From Puccinia triticina (Eukaryota > Basidiomycota > Pucciniomycetes > Pucciniales > Pucciniaceae): a stretch of DNA of 64,000 bases. Positions 36,084 through 47,800 of the stretch are shown here, one piece after another. Within the stretch, counting starts at the first letter, position 1. Each line of letters starts with the position of its first letter. Both the position numbers and the translations under genes were made by a program. The stretch is taken from the NCBI RefSeq assembly GCF_026914185.1, contig NC_070563.1, forward strand, positions 2,418,001-2,482,000, written 5' to 3'. The notes under the pieces are model-generated. The model was not told the origin of the DNA, did not search any database, and saw only the letters and a list, made by a program, of their open reading frames with translations.

Positions 36084-36289
36084 CACTCCAAAATTTTTGG
36101 AGTGAACAGGATCAACAATTGGAGTGCACAGATGGTGCACTCCAAATCTTTGGAGTGCATGGGTGGTCCACTGCAACATTTACCACATTTTTGGAGTGAC
36201 CATTTGGCTTTGGTCTACTCTAATGATCTTGGAGCAAACTGATATTCACTCCAAAATTATTGGAGTAGACAAATGCAATATTTTGGAGT
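36084..36289. repeat. Cluster of CACTCCAAA...TTTGGAGTG hairpins
   Basis: At least three palindromes share the arms cactccaaa / tttggagtg: 36084-36104, 36137-36158 (22 bases, near perfect) and 36247-36267. Single half-sites (TTGGAGTG) lie between and after them, up to the edge of the hAT-like element. Spacing between hairpins is 53-110 bases. Confidence 0.75.
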
Positions 36290-36350
36290 GCTATTATAGG
36301 ACCCCGGCAAGCCCCTACTAGACACCCTTACGTGATACCCCGGTAATTTC

Positions 36351-36931
36351 CTAACTTAACTAAGTCCCTCTCTTTGTGGAGGGGGGACGCCGTCCCGCAG
36401 GGACCCTCCGAAGGAGGGACTTATACACTAAGTGGACCCCGCAGCCTGAGAGAATCAGGAACTTGGCCTTTTTCAATTCTGTGTAGCTTCATCACATCAC
36501 ATTATGTGATTGAGTTGTAGGGGAACAAAAGATGCAGAACATCAAGGAGAATCTTTCCACCTATTGTCCTATTTTTAGGGATATGTAATGACATTCAAAT
36601 GTCTTTTTTTGCAACTTCATCTAGTTGGCTACATCCCGTATCACACATGTTGCACTGTACAGAATCTGGAATCCATGATGTTACAACTCTGATTACAGCT
36701 CAACAAGAGGTGTTGAGGATGGGAAAAAATAGTAGAAAGATAGGGACAGCTTGGGCCATCCCAGAAATGTAAACAATTTCAAAAATGGTGCAGAGGCTCA
36801 TGAGGGAGAGTGATTCTAAAAAAGTCCCCACCAAAAGTCATAATTCTCTCAGGCCGCAGGGTCCACATAGGGTGTAAGTCCCTCCTTCGGAGGTTGCTTT
36901 GCTCCCCCGAGGAGGGAATTAGCTAAGTTAG
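36351..36931. mobile_element. Nested MITE (copy C) inside the hAT-like element
   Basis: The ends read ctaacttaactaagtccctc and, inverted at the right, ctaacttagctaattccctc. Inside the left end lie the GACGCCGTCCCGCAGGGAC hairpin and ccgcagcctgagagaat, with its inverse attctctcaggccgcagg at the right. The middle is similar to copy A near 19.6 kb. Nesting gives relative age: the hAT-like element was in place before this MITE. Confidence 0.75.
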
Positions 36932-36979
36932 GGGAATTTCCCATTTTGAAACGGCTGTAGTTTTGATTTTTTGGAGAGA

Positions 36980-37460
36980 ACCAACTGTTTGAAACCAACT
37001 ACGTCAGTATGTTCAATTTTGCAAATTTTGGCATAGTGGATTGAAACAAGTTACATAAGTAACATCTGCAGCCATTTGTGGGGGTTTTGGATAAGAAAAG
37101 TCCAAAATTGATATTCTGGTTATCGTTGCTGATGTATTGATTAAAATCAACAAAAAATCACTTTTAGAAGCCTTTCAGACCTTCCTCAACCCTTATAATG
37201 TAACATGGGAGCAGGAGAGGACAGGGAGGAACTAATGTGTATGCACACTATGTTTGCACGCTCAAGCACAAAAACAAATTGAAACAAAACACGTAAGTAT
37301 GAAATTTTTTCCCTTGGAAGGGAAGACCAGATTGAAACAGGGTACGTCAGTATGTCCCAGAAGAAAAAATTCCCAGAACTGTCCATTTGAAACAAGTTTC
37401 ACAGGTTTAGGTAAGTATCATTTTTACCAAAAAAATCATTTTGAAACAATTTACGTAAGG
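36980..37460. repeat. Repeated subterminal motif of the hAT-like element
   Basis: The motif (T)TGAAACAA followed by TACGTAAGTA or close variants recurs about six times at irregular spacing: near 36990, 37046, 37278, 37331, 37388 and 37441, the last running into the right terminal repeat. hAT elements commonly carry such short repeats as transposase binding sites; that role here is inference. Confidence 0.7.
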
Positions 37461-37496
37461 GTGTCTAGTAGGGGCTTGCCGGGGTCCTGCTATTAT

Positions 37497-37965
37497 TAGC
37501 CTGCCCCTTATGTTATCCCCCACTATCTCAGAGGGTCAACTTGTAGATAATGCAGGATTTTTGTCAATTACACATGCAGCATGTTTACGCCAGACAGCTC
37601 GGCTGGTACGCGACACTCTCTCAGACCGTATCTACGAATAGATAGCGTGCGAGTACAGGTTTATAGGTGTAAGAAAACATTGCCACAGTATCTACCGCCT
37701 TATACCAGATCAGGCAATGGCAGTGGATTTGCTTGCTGTCTTCATCAGTTCAATCCTCAACTCAATCAAGACTATCTTCCATATCTCTCCGGCCATTCTT
37801 GTTTCTTCATTTCTCTTTTGTAGACAGTCAGCAGACAGCAAATCGCTAGTAGGAGCAGATCAATCTGTTAGACTCAAACATCATTGTCTCTATCATTCTT
37901 GTATTCAGTGAGCTTTACCAATCTGTATTCAATCCCAGTTGGGCGAGACCCTTTAGGGGTGATAA
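37497..37965. other. Spacer downstream of UMP1
   Basis: About 470 bases between the hAT-like element and the UMP1 stop. Two overlapping plus-strand frames (37581-37823, 37717-37911) have no motif. The region could contain decayed element sequence, but no termini were found. Confidence 0.4.
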
Positions 37966-38792
37966 TCAGATTTTGTATTTCTTTTCCATTTGGGAATGTA
38001 AATCGGTTTTATCGTGGCTCGATCCCTCTGCACCGACTGCTATATCTAGAGTTAAATCAAAACACTCTCACAGTTAATCTCATACGGAGAAGTGAGAGCA
38101 AGATGACAGTACGAGGACATACTAGGCAGGAAGGCGTTTGACTCATCGATCAATTCATCTCGACCCATCAAAATATCAAGATGGAGATTTGAAGGCTTCG
38201 ATTGTCCAGGCAGAGTAGTGGTCTTCGAAGGTTTATTTCCGCGAGCATTTTTGCCGTGCATGCCAAGGATATTAAGCATATGAACAGAAAAGATTGAGAA
38301 GTTTGATGGCAAGTCAATTTCAAGTCATCTTTCCTTACAAGGACAGTAGGAGAGAACATAGCCTACACTTCGTTGAATCAAATCTCTCTCCATCATTTGA
38401 CGAAGCGGAAAAGCAGCGCCATACAAATCTCTTTGGATCGTGAATTTGAATTTATCTTGAGTGCTTTGCCACTATTGGTACCAATCGAGCAGTTAATATA
38501 TTTTGAAAAAGGAAGCCGAGCTTTTATTGAAGTAAACAATCAAACCTGCTCTTTCTTCAAAGGGCAGTAGCATGGACTAACGTTTTCCAATCTGTTTTGA
38601 AGCGGATGACGAGGAGCAAGTTTGGCGGATCCAGTAGCGAGACCATTGCTGTGGACGTCGGTCGAGATATTCGAAGGTGTTACATGGTTGGGCGGAACGA
38701 TCGCATACGAGTTCTGTTGCAAGAGATCAGAAGAGAGTGAGCCTCCCGTCAAGCTTATGAGCTTCATCAAACCATAGTGGAATGCTTACCAT
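37966..38792 (-). CDS. UMP1: Proteasome maturation factor
   Basis: Exons 38792-38790, 38713-38582, 38471-38367, 38222-38123 and 38045-37966 join in phase to 139 residues, the usual size. UMP1 is a chaperone of 20S proteasome half-mers and is degraded when the proteasome matures. Landmarks are YAIVPPNHV at the start, HPLQNRLENWQSTQ across intron 2, QRDLYGAAFPLRQMMERDL, and LHLDILMGRDELID near the end. The first coding exon is only the ATG, followed at once by GTAAGC. The last intron (GTATGT donor, CTCTAG acceptor) yields the tail DLHSQMEKKYKI; reading through it instead would add an unrelated tail ending at 38052. The gene is head-to-head with TOF1. Confidence 0.88.
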
Positions 38793-39083
38793 CTTTGAGG
38801 AGATCGGGGGATTTGATGTGATATGATGTGATGTGATGATGATTGAAGCGATCGAGACGGGATGACGTGCGCGGCTAGCTCTGGAACCCGTACCCGGACC
38901 GCCGGGATATCTATGTACGGGGGACACCCGAAACGTGCGGTACCCCGCGACTTCAAGCGCGAATTTATAGCCCGTAAAAGGTTCCAGCGTCCATCAACCA
39001 GCCAATCAAGAATCCCTTTGAGACGTCACGACTGTCATCACGCTTACCGGAAAGACCGCAGGAACTTAGATTCTACTCTCGCT
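38793..39083. promoter_or_regulatory. Divergent promoter UMP1 / TOF1
   Basis: About 290 bases between the two start codons, with GATG/TGATG-type repeats near the UMP1 side (gatgtgatatgatgtgatgtgatgatgattg) and ACGCG/CGCG motifs near the middle (gatgacgtgcgcgg). MluI-like ACGCGT boxes drive S-phase genes in yeasts, but no exact box is present. Confidence 0.5.
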
Positions 39084-42000
39084 ATGGTTATCAAACGATC
39101 CGCTCAAGCCAAACTGAAAAATGCGGAAATTGAGACCAAACGGCAAGAACGAAGGGTTGTATTGGAGCCAGCTGTCTTGGGGGTCGTGTCGGCATTGGGG
39201 GGGTATGAAGATGTGCTGGTCAAAGACAACGAAGAAGACGACGATGATGAAATTGAAATTGAAGGCCAAGAAAAAAACCCAGCTCAATATCGGACTGAAC
39301 GCGTTTATAAACTAGGAGACGAATGTCTGGGTTGTTTGAAGGACTTGAAGAAGTTTTGGAGGTTGGACGAAGAAGATGAGAACCGTACGGTGGCCCGAAT
39401 CTTGTACTCCAGTCAAATAGTACCAAATGATCTCCTCCCTATTCTGCTGTCTGCTCAGATCGAAAATAAAAAAGATCATCGGGTTTCTTTACTATGCGGT
39501 AAGTGTTTTTCTTCTTTCTGAACGAATCTTACTTGACGTGCTCATCACATTATTTTGTGGCTGTTTTTCTCGCGTGTGTCCAGCCGATCTGATAGCTGCT
39601 CTTACTTGGCCTGTCGATGTTACTCGAGAACTGCAAGAAGCTTGTGAAATTGATGATGAGGAGGAGCGAAGACAAGCCACCAATATCGATTTCTCGAGTC
39701 TTGTCGATGGTCAGTTATCTTACAAGCGGGAAATCGTCCGAACTGGTGCGATGGGTCCCATCTTCAGATTACTACTCCCTGTGATCCAGAAACCTAAAAA
39801 GTAAGTCCAACCAATACCAAAATCATTTTTGATTGATCGTATGAAAGCATCCATTTGATTTATCATTTCTTTGAAATCAGTGAACGGACAGAACGAGATG
39901 AGAATGTGATATCACTGGTTCTGCATATTATCCGCAACTTGTTGGCTCTTCGCGATAAACCGGCCTCTGGTGCTGGAATTGAAGAATCACATCTTCAATC
40001 AGATTTCATTCAACAACTATCCAAGTTTGGGATCTTCGATTTACTGATCCATATGAGCCATGGTTCGAATCGGTTTGACGAGTTTGGTCAATGGAACATG
40101 ATCGTGCTTGATATCTGGGATCATTTGTTTCGAGGTGTCGATTCCGAAGATCTGATCGATGCTGAAACCTGCGTGGGTACCAATGAAGCTGGCGAGACGA
40201 TTTCTACTGTCAAAGCATCGGATAAGAAGCTTGAAAGCATTCTCTTGGATGAAGAACAGGCTCGAAAGGCGAGGGCTAGGAAAAGTGCGACTCGTCATTC
40301 TCGCTTTGGAACTACATTGAGTGTCAAGACTGTTAGGCACTTTCCCCTTTCCCAACCGAACTATGAATATCAGGCTAAGCCGGGTTTGTTATCATGATTA
40401 TTCTTATTGCAAAATACTCAGGGTCAAAGAAAATTTAATCTCCACAGTCAGACTGCTATCACCACTCCAGTTGAAGTTGCACTCGATGCTCGCAAAACCC
40501 AGAAAAAGAAAAACAATCGTGTGGCAGATGAGTTTGGAAGACCAACGACCCTCAAACCAGATGCTTTGAAAGTTTTGAGAAGTGTGGCGATCGAATTCAT
40601 TGAATCAGGTTTCAATCGTCAGTAGCTATTTTGAATGTTTTTTTTAACGCAGGAAAAATAATATAAACACGAAGTCGGAAATGTTGTTTGAAATTTATGC
40701 TTTTGTTCTCTGGTTTTGGTAGCCTTCTTCCTCTCGATTTTCAAAGATATACAAAGGGAGAAGGCCAAAGCTAAGGACGCTATCCGGCTTTTATACCTCT
40801 TGGGGTTTTTCTTGGATTGTTTCTTGAAATTGAGGGAAAGAGAGAAATCGGTTGGGATTTTACCGACGAGCGAGACAGGTCATGATTTTGACCTAGTAGC
40901 CGACCTGATGGAACCCGAGTGTATGCTTTGGGCATTTGGTAAGATTCAATCCGGACTAGAGGATAAGCCGATGCCGGTCGTTGAAATCCATGCCGCAGTA
41001 GAGTGTCTTATCCAACAAGTAAACTCCTATTTTTTTTGATCTTGCTCATCTCCTTTTTTAGGGCGGCCCACAGCTCATGAATCTTTTTATACTTTCTAGT
41101 TGCTCGTCATCGAAGGTTTAACTACATCGGGTGTAGAACAATACACTGATGTGGCCAATGTGACTCTTAATAGATTGTATTATGATGCGGATACCCTGGA
41201 CATGGTGATCAAATTGATGTCGAAATACACCAACCAATCACTCAAATATCTTGAAAATATTGTCCATTTCTCATTCGTATTTTTAAAGATTCTTGAACGG
41301 TATGCCGGAAGTACAGATTATATGTATGTACGGAAGAAGAAGGCCAGAAAGTCGAAGCAACAACATCCAGGAGTCAACCCCGGTGACCAGCCAGAGGGAG
41401 CCGGCGATGAAGTTGAAGCTAGAAACCCGGTGGAGGATGAAGAAGAAGCTTTTCTCGAGGCTGAGCGGAGTGGCGTTCAGTTTGCTGAGCACAAGTTCGA
41501 ATTTGGAAAGTTCCAACTCGTGAGTCCTCATTGCTTTTCATCTCCTCGATCGATTGATCTCATAAGTTTCCTTTCTCTCCCTTTGGCACTCCATCCGAAC
41601 CTCTAACCTCAGCGCTTTGCCCATGAAGCAGTAGCCAATACTTTGATTACCTACCTCCGAGGTTATCGAGATTTCACAGATCCTGAATTGATGAAAAGAG
41701 TCGTCAAGTTGATGTACCGCCAAGCCGTGGGCGCCAACGCGCACAAACTATTTTTCAGAGTGAATAGAATTTATGTTTGTTCTTTCCTACACGTGATGAT
41801 AGCGCTAATGCAACCCGGAGCTGGTGTAGGTATCTGTGTTAGATACTTTCCACACGATGATCGAGGAGAAGTCGTCTATGCCGAAGCATCCGGTTTACAC
41901 GGACTTGTTTAGGTTCATCGATTACATCCTCAAACAATTTTTCAAGTCTGTGGCGGAATCGCCGTTTCTGATAGTAGAAGCGCTCTGTGATCACGGCATG

Positions 42001-43324
42001 AGAGATTGGCATCGCGCTTTTGATAGCAGCAGTGATGATTCAGACACCATGCCATCGAAAGCTAAAACGGGCCGCAAGGTATGTCCTTCTAATTGCGAGC
42101 ATTTGCGAGCATGCCCCCCTGAAATACCCTTGGAAATTCACTCTTTACCTGGTGCTGGTTGAATAGGTTCCCAAACTCCCCGCTGAAATCGAAGCCAAAC
42201 CCGGCTTGAGTTGGTCTCAACGCCTAGGCGTCGCTGTCGGTCTCCTGGTCGATAAAAATAAATCAGACTTGGTTAATAAAGTGCAAGATATTTTACGGAC
42301 CGCGTCAGCATCACGGACGGCGATTGTCTTGATGAACGATGAAACGGACGAGGATTCCCCAGAAGTTGATCTGGAAAGCTGGCTCCAACATCCCGATCAG
42401 GAACCCAGTGATGAGCTCAAAGCTCAGCTCAAGCGGCCTTCAGACTCGAGCATGGAAAAGTTCGAAGACCACCGTAAGAGCTGGAAATCTATCTGTCTTG
42501 TCGCAACCCACGCGCAGACTAACACCCTTGTGAACTATTTTGCTTGTATTCCCTCAGGAATTGAAGCGGGTGAGGATAACGAATTCAAGACAGCATTGGC
42601 TCGGGATGCCGAATTACACATGCTGTTACGGTTGCTGCATTGGGAGAGCGAAGAGGGTATGTAGTTTTTGCTCGAGTAGAGCCCTCCTGGCTGCGCTTTG
42701 AAATGTCGATGCTGCGTCTTGTACTAATACTACGTTGTTGACCTATTTAGAGTACCCAGGTCACCTCGGTTGGATCATTCCCAGGGCTCGTATCCATAGT
42801 GAACTTGATCTATATATCAAGGTGATTGATCACTTCTTGATCAATCCACTTGATCATAACGGGAAATCTCCGGCCGAGCTCACGAAGAGGAAGCGTAAAC
42901 GACGCACCAAGGCGCCTTCATTGACGGCAGAAGAATTGGCTTTGGATGCTTCTTCTGATGGTGAGGAAGAGCAAACTACTAAGAAAGCACCACGGAAGGC
43001 CAAGAAACCGCCTAAACCCACACAGCAGCAACATTCAACGACAGTGAGTGTTTTCTTTTCCCTCCTGATTTTGGACCCAAATACTGACATCAATGGGATT
43101 TTTTTTGATAGTTTGTGACATTTAGCGATAACGAAACGGATGGAGAGCCCGATAAATTCAAGTCTCTGCTTCCAACCACCGAAGTGAATGTCCTCAAGCG
43201 TACTGCCGGGATGATCGACCAGCAAGATGAAGGAGAGAATGAAGATGATGGAATATCTGGCGTCAAAAGGAAACCAGTCAAGTCAAGGAAACTATTCATC
43301 GACGACAGTGATGACGACTCCTAG
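39084..43324 (+). CDS. TOF1: Timeless-family replication fork protection protein
   Basis: Eleven exons (39084-39498, 39584-39800, 39881-40331, 40422-40617, 40723-41018, 41100-41519, 41613-41759, 41830-42078, 42167-42656, 42751-43043, 43112-43324) join in phase to 1128 residues. With CSM3 it forms the fork protection complex that pauses and stabilises replisomes and aids the checkpoint. The N-terminal half has the Timeless signature: LEPAVLGVVSALGGYED, LGDECLGCLKDLKKFWR, LALRDKPASG, and a run of alpha-helical repeats to about residue 700. A basic linker RKKKARKSK lies near the middle, and the acidic C-terminus has KRKRRTK and FIDDSDDDS. Start 39084 (MVIKRSAQ) is chosen because upstream in-frame sequence has no family similarity. 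All introns are short (69-105 bases). Confidence 0.92.
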
Positions 43325-43742
43325 AATCCTCTGTTCCTCTTCGCGTCCTCTCTCATGTTCGAATTATGATTATCAAATATGGCATTTTTAACAGTCAGAT
43401 CGAAGGGAACCATGCATGTATGTGTCAATTTACGGAAATCTGAATCAAGCTAAATCAGCATCGTAGGAGTCGAATGTGAAGGTGCGCGGCCCGTTTCGCG
43501 GGTTTGCTAGGGCGGTCCCATGTGTGGTTTGATTGCGGTCTTTCTAGTGTAACAGATGTAAAGTTGTGCATCACATCGTTTTTTGAGATGAATTGATATG
43601 TAGCTCAATAGAATCATCCCCCTATTTCAAATCATGAGCTATAACTAATGAAAAAATCATCATTTCGGTAATGTTGGGTTCAACGGTACAATGGCTCTAA
43701 GAAATCCCAGAATAAGCAAACCAGCAGAAAGGTACCGGTCAA
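43325..43742. other. Convergent 3' spacer between TOF1 and the EMI1-like gene
   Basis: About 420 bases, AT-rich, no gene or repeat seen. Confidence 0.5.
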
Positions 43743-44234
43743 TTACGCTCCATCCAAGATTTTTGAAGAGAGGAACAGCAAGGCAAACCTAGCTTCCCAG
43801 ACGTCCTGACTGTTAGGAGCTTCAAAGACCTTCTCAGCCTTCCTGAGGTTCCACTGAAAGCTTTGTTGGTCGTTGTTGGGATCCGAATTATCGAAGTTAT
43901 ATTTCAGGTTGAGACAAAACTTGAGGTCGCGGAAGGAATGGTTACAGAGCTCGTAGTCGAGGTTTCCGAAGCGATAGATCGACTTGATCTGATTAGAGAC
44001 CGAATAACAGCCGAGCAGCTTGTCGAAACTCTTCATGCATGAGAGTGGCTCGTTCCCAGAGATCTGTGAGTTCACCCGCTGGAATTGCACCTCTCGCGCG
44101 ATCTTCTCCTCTACTTCTTTCGTCCTTTGCTGTCGCCCCTCTGTTCCTTGTTCTTTGGCTTCTTCATCCGTACTGCTTGGGTTCTTCGGTTGTCGCTCAA
44201 CCGTCGAACTCGTGCTTGACTTGTCCCAGAACAT
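43743..44234 (-). CDS. EMI1-like (DUF3128) twin-CX9C protein
   Basis: A single exon of 163 residues. The core matches the DUF3128/EMI1 family: SCMKSFDKLLGCYSVSNQ, IKSIYRFG, then ELCNHSFRDLKFCL. Cysteines 66/76 and 97/107 form two exact C-x9-C pairs, typical of helical-hairpin proteins oxidised in the mitochondrial intermembrane space. Yeast EMI1 is needed for early meiotic gene induction and mitochondrial DNA maintenance. The first ~55 residues are charged and probably disordered. The C-terminal ~50 residues (WNLRKAEKVFEAP) are less conserved. The gene is divergent from ATH1 about 600 bases away. Mitochondrial location is inference. Confidence 0.8.
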   Translation of the reverse strand: MFWDKSSTSSTVERQPKNPSSTDEEAKEQGTEGRQQRTKEVEEKIAREVQFQRVNSQISGNEPLSCMKSFDKLLGCYSVSNQIKSIYRFGNLDYELCNHSFRDLKFCLNLKYNFDNSDPNNDQQSFQWNLRKAEKVFEAPNSQDVWEARFALLFLSSKILDGA

Positions 44235-44293
44235 TCGCTAGTTGGTCGGATGCTTTGATTGGGTCTGAACCTGTGTGTATTCACACCATGAGG

Positions 44294-44364
44294 CTCAACA
44301 CAAGCCCCCTTCGTTCGGAGGGGTGTCAGGTCTACACCCCTCCGATCGAGGGGCTTGTATTGAG
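44294..44364. repeat. Imperfect 71-base palindrome
   Basis: The left arm ctcaacacaagcccccttcg and right arm cgaggggcttgtattgag fold back on each other, with an inner cggaggggtgt / acacccctccg stem. The GC-rich hairpin resembles the MITE ends found elsewhere in this window and sits in the EMI1-like / ATH1 promoter region. Confidence 0.7.
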
Positions 44365-44728
44365 CTACATTTCCCGGCACAACAAACCTTCTGTCCGTCC
44401 CAAGATGCAGATTCAAAAATGTGTTTATGGGTCCTCAAAGTTGAAAACACATCACATTCGAGCTGAGTGCACACTTCGAAGGAAAAGATCCCTTCCGGCA
44501 AGGCTTCTTAGGGGGACGGCTTTCCTCGGGTGGGCAAGGTCGTGTGCGATCACCTGATGGGAGCTAATGTACTCCTCCGGGGCGGGTGGAGGCCGCCCTT
44601 TGGACGCCCGGACCAATTTCCGACAACCTCCGACAGCTGCCCGGACAAGACACTCTTGTGGGCCCGGCCAGCTGAAACTTGTTTGTGTTGGTTAACGTTT
44701 GAGGTGGCAGTGTCGGTGTATCCCATAC

Positions 44729-44737
44729 ATATTTATA
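44729..44737 (+). promoter_or_regulatory. Putative TATA element of ATH1
   Basis: TATTTATAG lies about 90 bases before the preferred ATH1 start at 44827. With transcription starting about 30 bases downstream, the in-frame ATG at 44764 would leave almost no leader, which favours 44827. Confidence 0.4.
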
Positions 44738-44826
44738 GACTTCCAGCTCCTATACATATTCTGATGGAGGTGTCTGAGAACGAATTCATCCCATTTCCTG
44801 GTCCATCTGGTCCCGCTGCACCCCTC

Positions 44827-47800
44827 ATGACAACTCGGCCTCCTTTGCTCTTGGTTTGGCTTTTGATAGCCCACTCACTCTGCTCTGGCAGCCCGGAATC
44901 GTATACTAATTCCACAGACATTGTATACCCTACGCGTTTCCGAGGAGTCGAATGGGATAATGAGCAATGGAAGCTGTCCACTACTCTTCTTGAACCAGGT
45001 CGATATCAATCAAGGATCTCCCTCGCCAACGGATACTTGGGAATTAACCTGGCGGCTCTCGGCCCGTTCTTCGAAAAAGATAATCAGTCCCTCAATGGCT
45101 GGCCAGTTCTCGATCGCCGCCAAAGCTTCGCCACCATCGCCGGCTTCTATGACTCTCAGCCGAAACTCAACAGTAGCAATTTCCCGTGGCTCGATCAATA
45201 CGGCGGAGAAAGTATTATCAGTGGCGTGCCCCATTGGGCTGGTCTGCTGGTGAAAACCGAAGCTGCTACCTTAGACGCCTCGACTGATCCAAGGTCCATC
45301 AAGAACTTTCACTCGGCCCTTGATCTCAGAACGGGTCTGATGAAGTGGAAATTCGAATGGGTTATCGACGGCCAACCTGAAATCTCGATCGAATACACGA
45401 TGTTTGTTCATAAACTGCATGTCAACCGCGCTGCCGTGCAACTCGAGCTCAAGGCCGTCAGCGACTTTGAGCTCAGCGTGATTGATCTCCTGGATGGTGA
45501 TTGTGCTGCCCGGACTGATTTTGTGGAGAAACGTTATCACTCGAGCTCGTCGACCATTTGCTCCGCCGTCAGGCCGAACGGGATGGCCAACGTAACTGGC
45601 CATGTGTGTTCCAGTTTAAGATCCGAAGCCTTCTCTCAGAGTTACTTGCTCAAAGGTTCCCCAACGCCCTCCAGCTCAGCTAGTCCCTCAACGATCGCCC
45701 AGTCTGCCGGGATAAAATTGAAACGGGAGCAGACCGTGGCTGTGCAAAAATTCATCGGCGCTGCCTCCGGTGATGCCTTCTCTGACCCTCACACCGTCGC
45801 CCTGCAATCTGCCATCGCAGGCGCCAAAGATGGCTTTTCATCTCAGCTGGATTCCCATCGGCGTGAATGGTCCTCCATCATGACCAAAGAGTCGGTCGAT
45901 GACTACGCCTTGGCTCAATATGACCCTTCTACAATTGATCCTAACATAGTGGAGCTACAAATCCTCGCCATAACCAACCCATTCCATCTTTTACAAAACA
46001 CCATCAGCTCTAACGCTATCGCTCTGGCCAATACTTCCAGTGCCCTTGACAACTGGAGCATCTCGGTATGTGGATTAGGCTCTTCTTGCTACGGTGGTAT
46101 GATCTTTTGGGATGCCGAGGTATGGATGGCACCCGGGTTGGTACTCAGCCATCCGCATGCCGCTCAACGAATCATCAACTATCGGGTGGCTCAGTTCCCT
46201 CAAGCACAAGATAACATCAAGATGGCATTCAGCTCCTCCCAGAATCGTACCAACCAATTCTCGCCTGATGATGCGATTTATCCCTGGACAAGTGGCCGGT
46301 TCGGTAACTGCACCGCCTCAGGACCTTGCTTCGATTACGAATATCACATCAATGGTGACATCGGTTTAAGCTTTTTTCACCATCTCGTGGTCACTGGAAA
46401 CTTCGAATATTTCAAACGGCATCTCTGGCCAATCTATCAAGCGATTGCTGGCTTGTTTAGCAACCTGTTATCTGAAACTTCTACCCACAAGTATGCTCTA
46501 AGGAACGCCACTGATCCGGTTAGCTTCTTTTACTTTCTGTTCTAGTGACTTTGAGGTCTTCAGGCTGAATCTTTTCTGGCTTGATAGGATGAATATGCCA
46601 ATCATGTTGACAATCCAGCATATACGATGTTTTTGATTAAACATCATCTGACTACTGCCAATGAGTTGAGGGGAAGAGTAGGTCAGAAGCCAAAGCCGAC
46701 ATGGTTAAAGCAAGCTAATAATCTTGCACTACCGATCGATGACCAAAGCGGGATCATATTGGAATACGAGGGGATGAATTCCTCAATCGTAGTCAAACAA
46801 GCCGATGTGGTCTTGATTGATGATTTCCTAGATTTCCCAAACCCGCACAGACTCGAAAATTTGGAGTACTATGGTACCAAGCAATCCCTTAATGGACCAG
46901 GAATGACCTACGGGGTCTACAGTGTTGTCGAGAACCGGTTCCAGATCTCTGGGTGTTCCTCCTACACCTACCATCTGTTTAGTTCGCAGCCTTATATCCG
47001 AGCACCCTGGTTTCAGTTTAGCGAGCAACTGGTGGACGATTATTCTCAAAATGGTGGCATCCATCCTGCCTTCCCTTTTCTCACCGGTATGGGCGGTGAC
47101 TACCGGGTGACTGTGTATGGCTACCTCGGCCTGCGTCTAGAGCTGGACCACCTCAGCGTAGACCCCAGTCTGCCACCCCAAATCGCTTCGCTCAGCTATC
47201 GGAAAATTTACTGGCACGGTTATCCCATCCGAGCGAAGTCCAACCAGACTCACACCTCCCTCTTCCGCCCACCATCTGGGGCTCTTGCCGATGCAGACCC
47301 GGATTACGCCGAGGCGCCCATACCGGTCAAGCACAGGTCTTCCGGCCGTATTCTCAAGCTTGGACGTGCACGCACGGTGACAGTCCCCAACCGGCCCGTA
47401 TATCTGGCCAATCCGATCCAGTGCGCACCCATCAAGTCTGACCAAGCTTTCCTCCCAGGACAATTCCCGCTCTCGATCCTCGACGGCTCCTCTGCCACAC
47501 GCTGGATTCCTTCAGATCTCCCCGCCACGGTCACCGTACCACTCAACGAGCACTTTCGCGCCAAACAGATTATCGGATTCGGCTTCCAGTCCTCCAACTT
47601 CACCGACTTCCGCATCCGCTTCTTCGACGATCCCGGTCAACGCACAGCTCTCAGTACTTACTCTTCTTTCAACGGAACCCATGTCGGTTTTCATCCATTT
47701 GTTGGACTAGATGACCATGATGATCACGATCATCAACAGAAGATTAGTCAAAAAGATCATGGATGGAGTTTTTATAGATTCGACCAGCCAATCGGCTTCA

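Larger units (their letters stand above)
36298..37488. mobile_element. Non-autonomous hAT-like DNA transposon with 36-bp terminal inverted repeats
   Basis: The ends 36298-36333 and 37453-37488 are exact inverted copies over 36 bases (starting AGGACCCCGGCAAGCCCC). They are flanked by an identical 8-base direct repeat, GCTATTAT, at 36290-36297 and 37489-37496. An 8-bp target duplication is characteristic of the hAT superfamily (established knowledge). The 1191-bp element has no transposase frame, so it depends on one elsewhere. It contains a nested MITE and an array of short subterminal motifs. Perfect ends and target duplication suggest a fairly recent insertion. Confidence 0.88.

Noticed and set aside
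38052..38312. UMP1 last exon read from TTG-CCA-TCA (SNFSIFSVHMLN...)
   Set aside because: There is no usable acceptor before it because an in-frame TGA lies immediately upstream. The acceptor at 38223 gives a family-like sequence.
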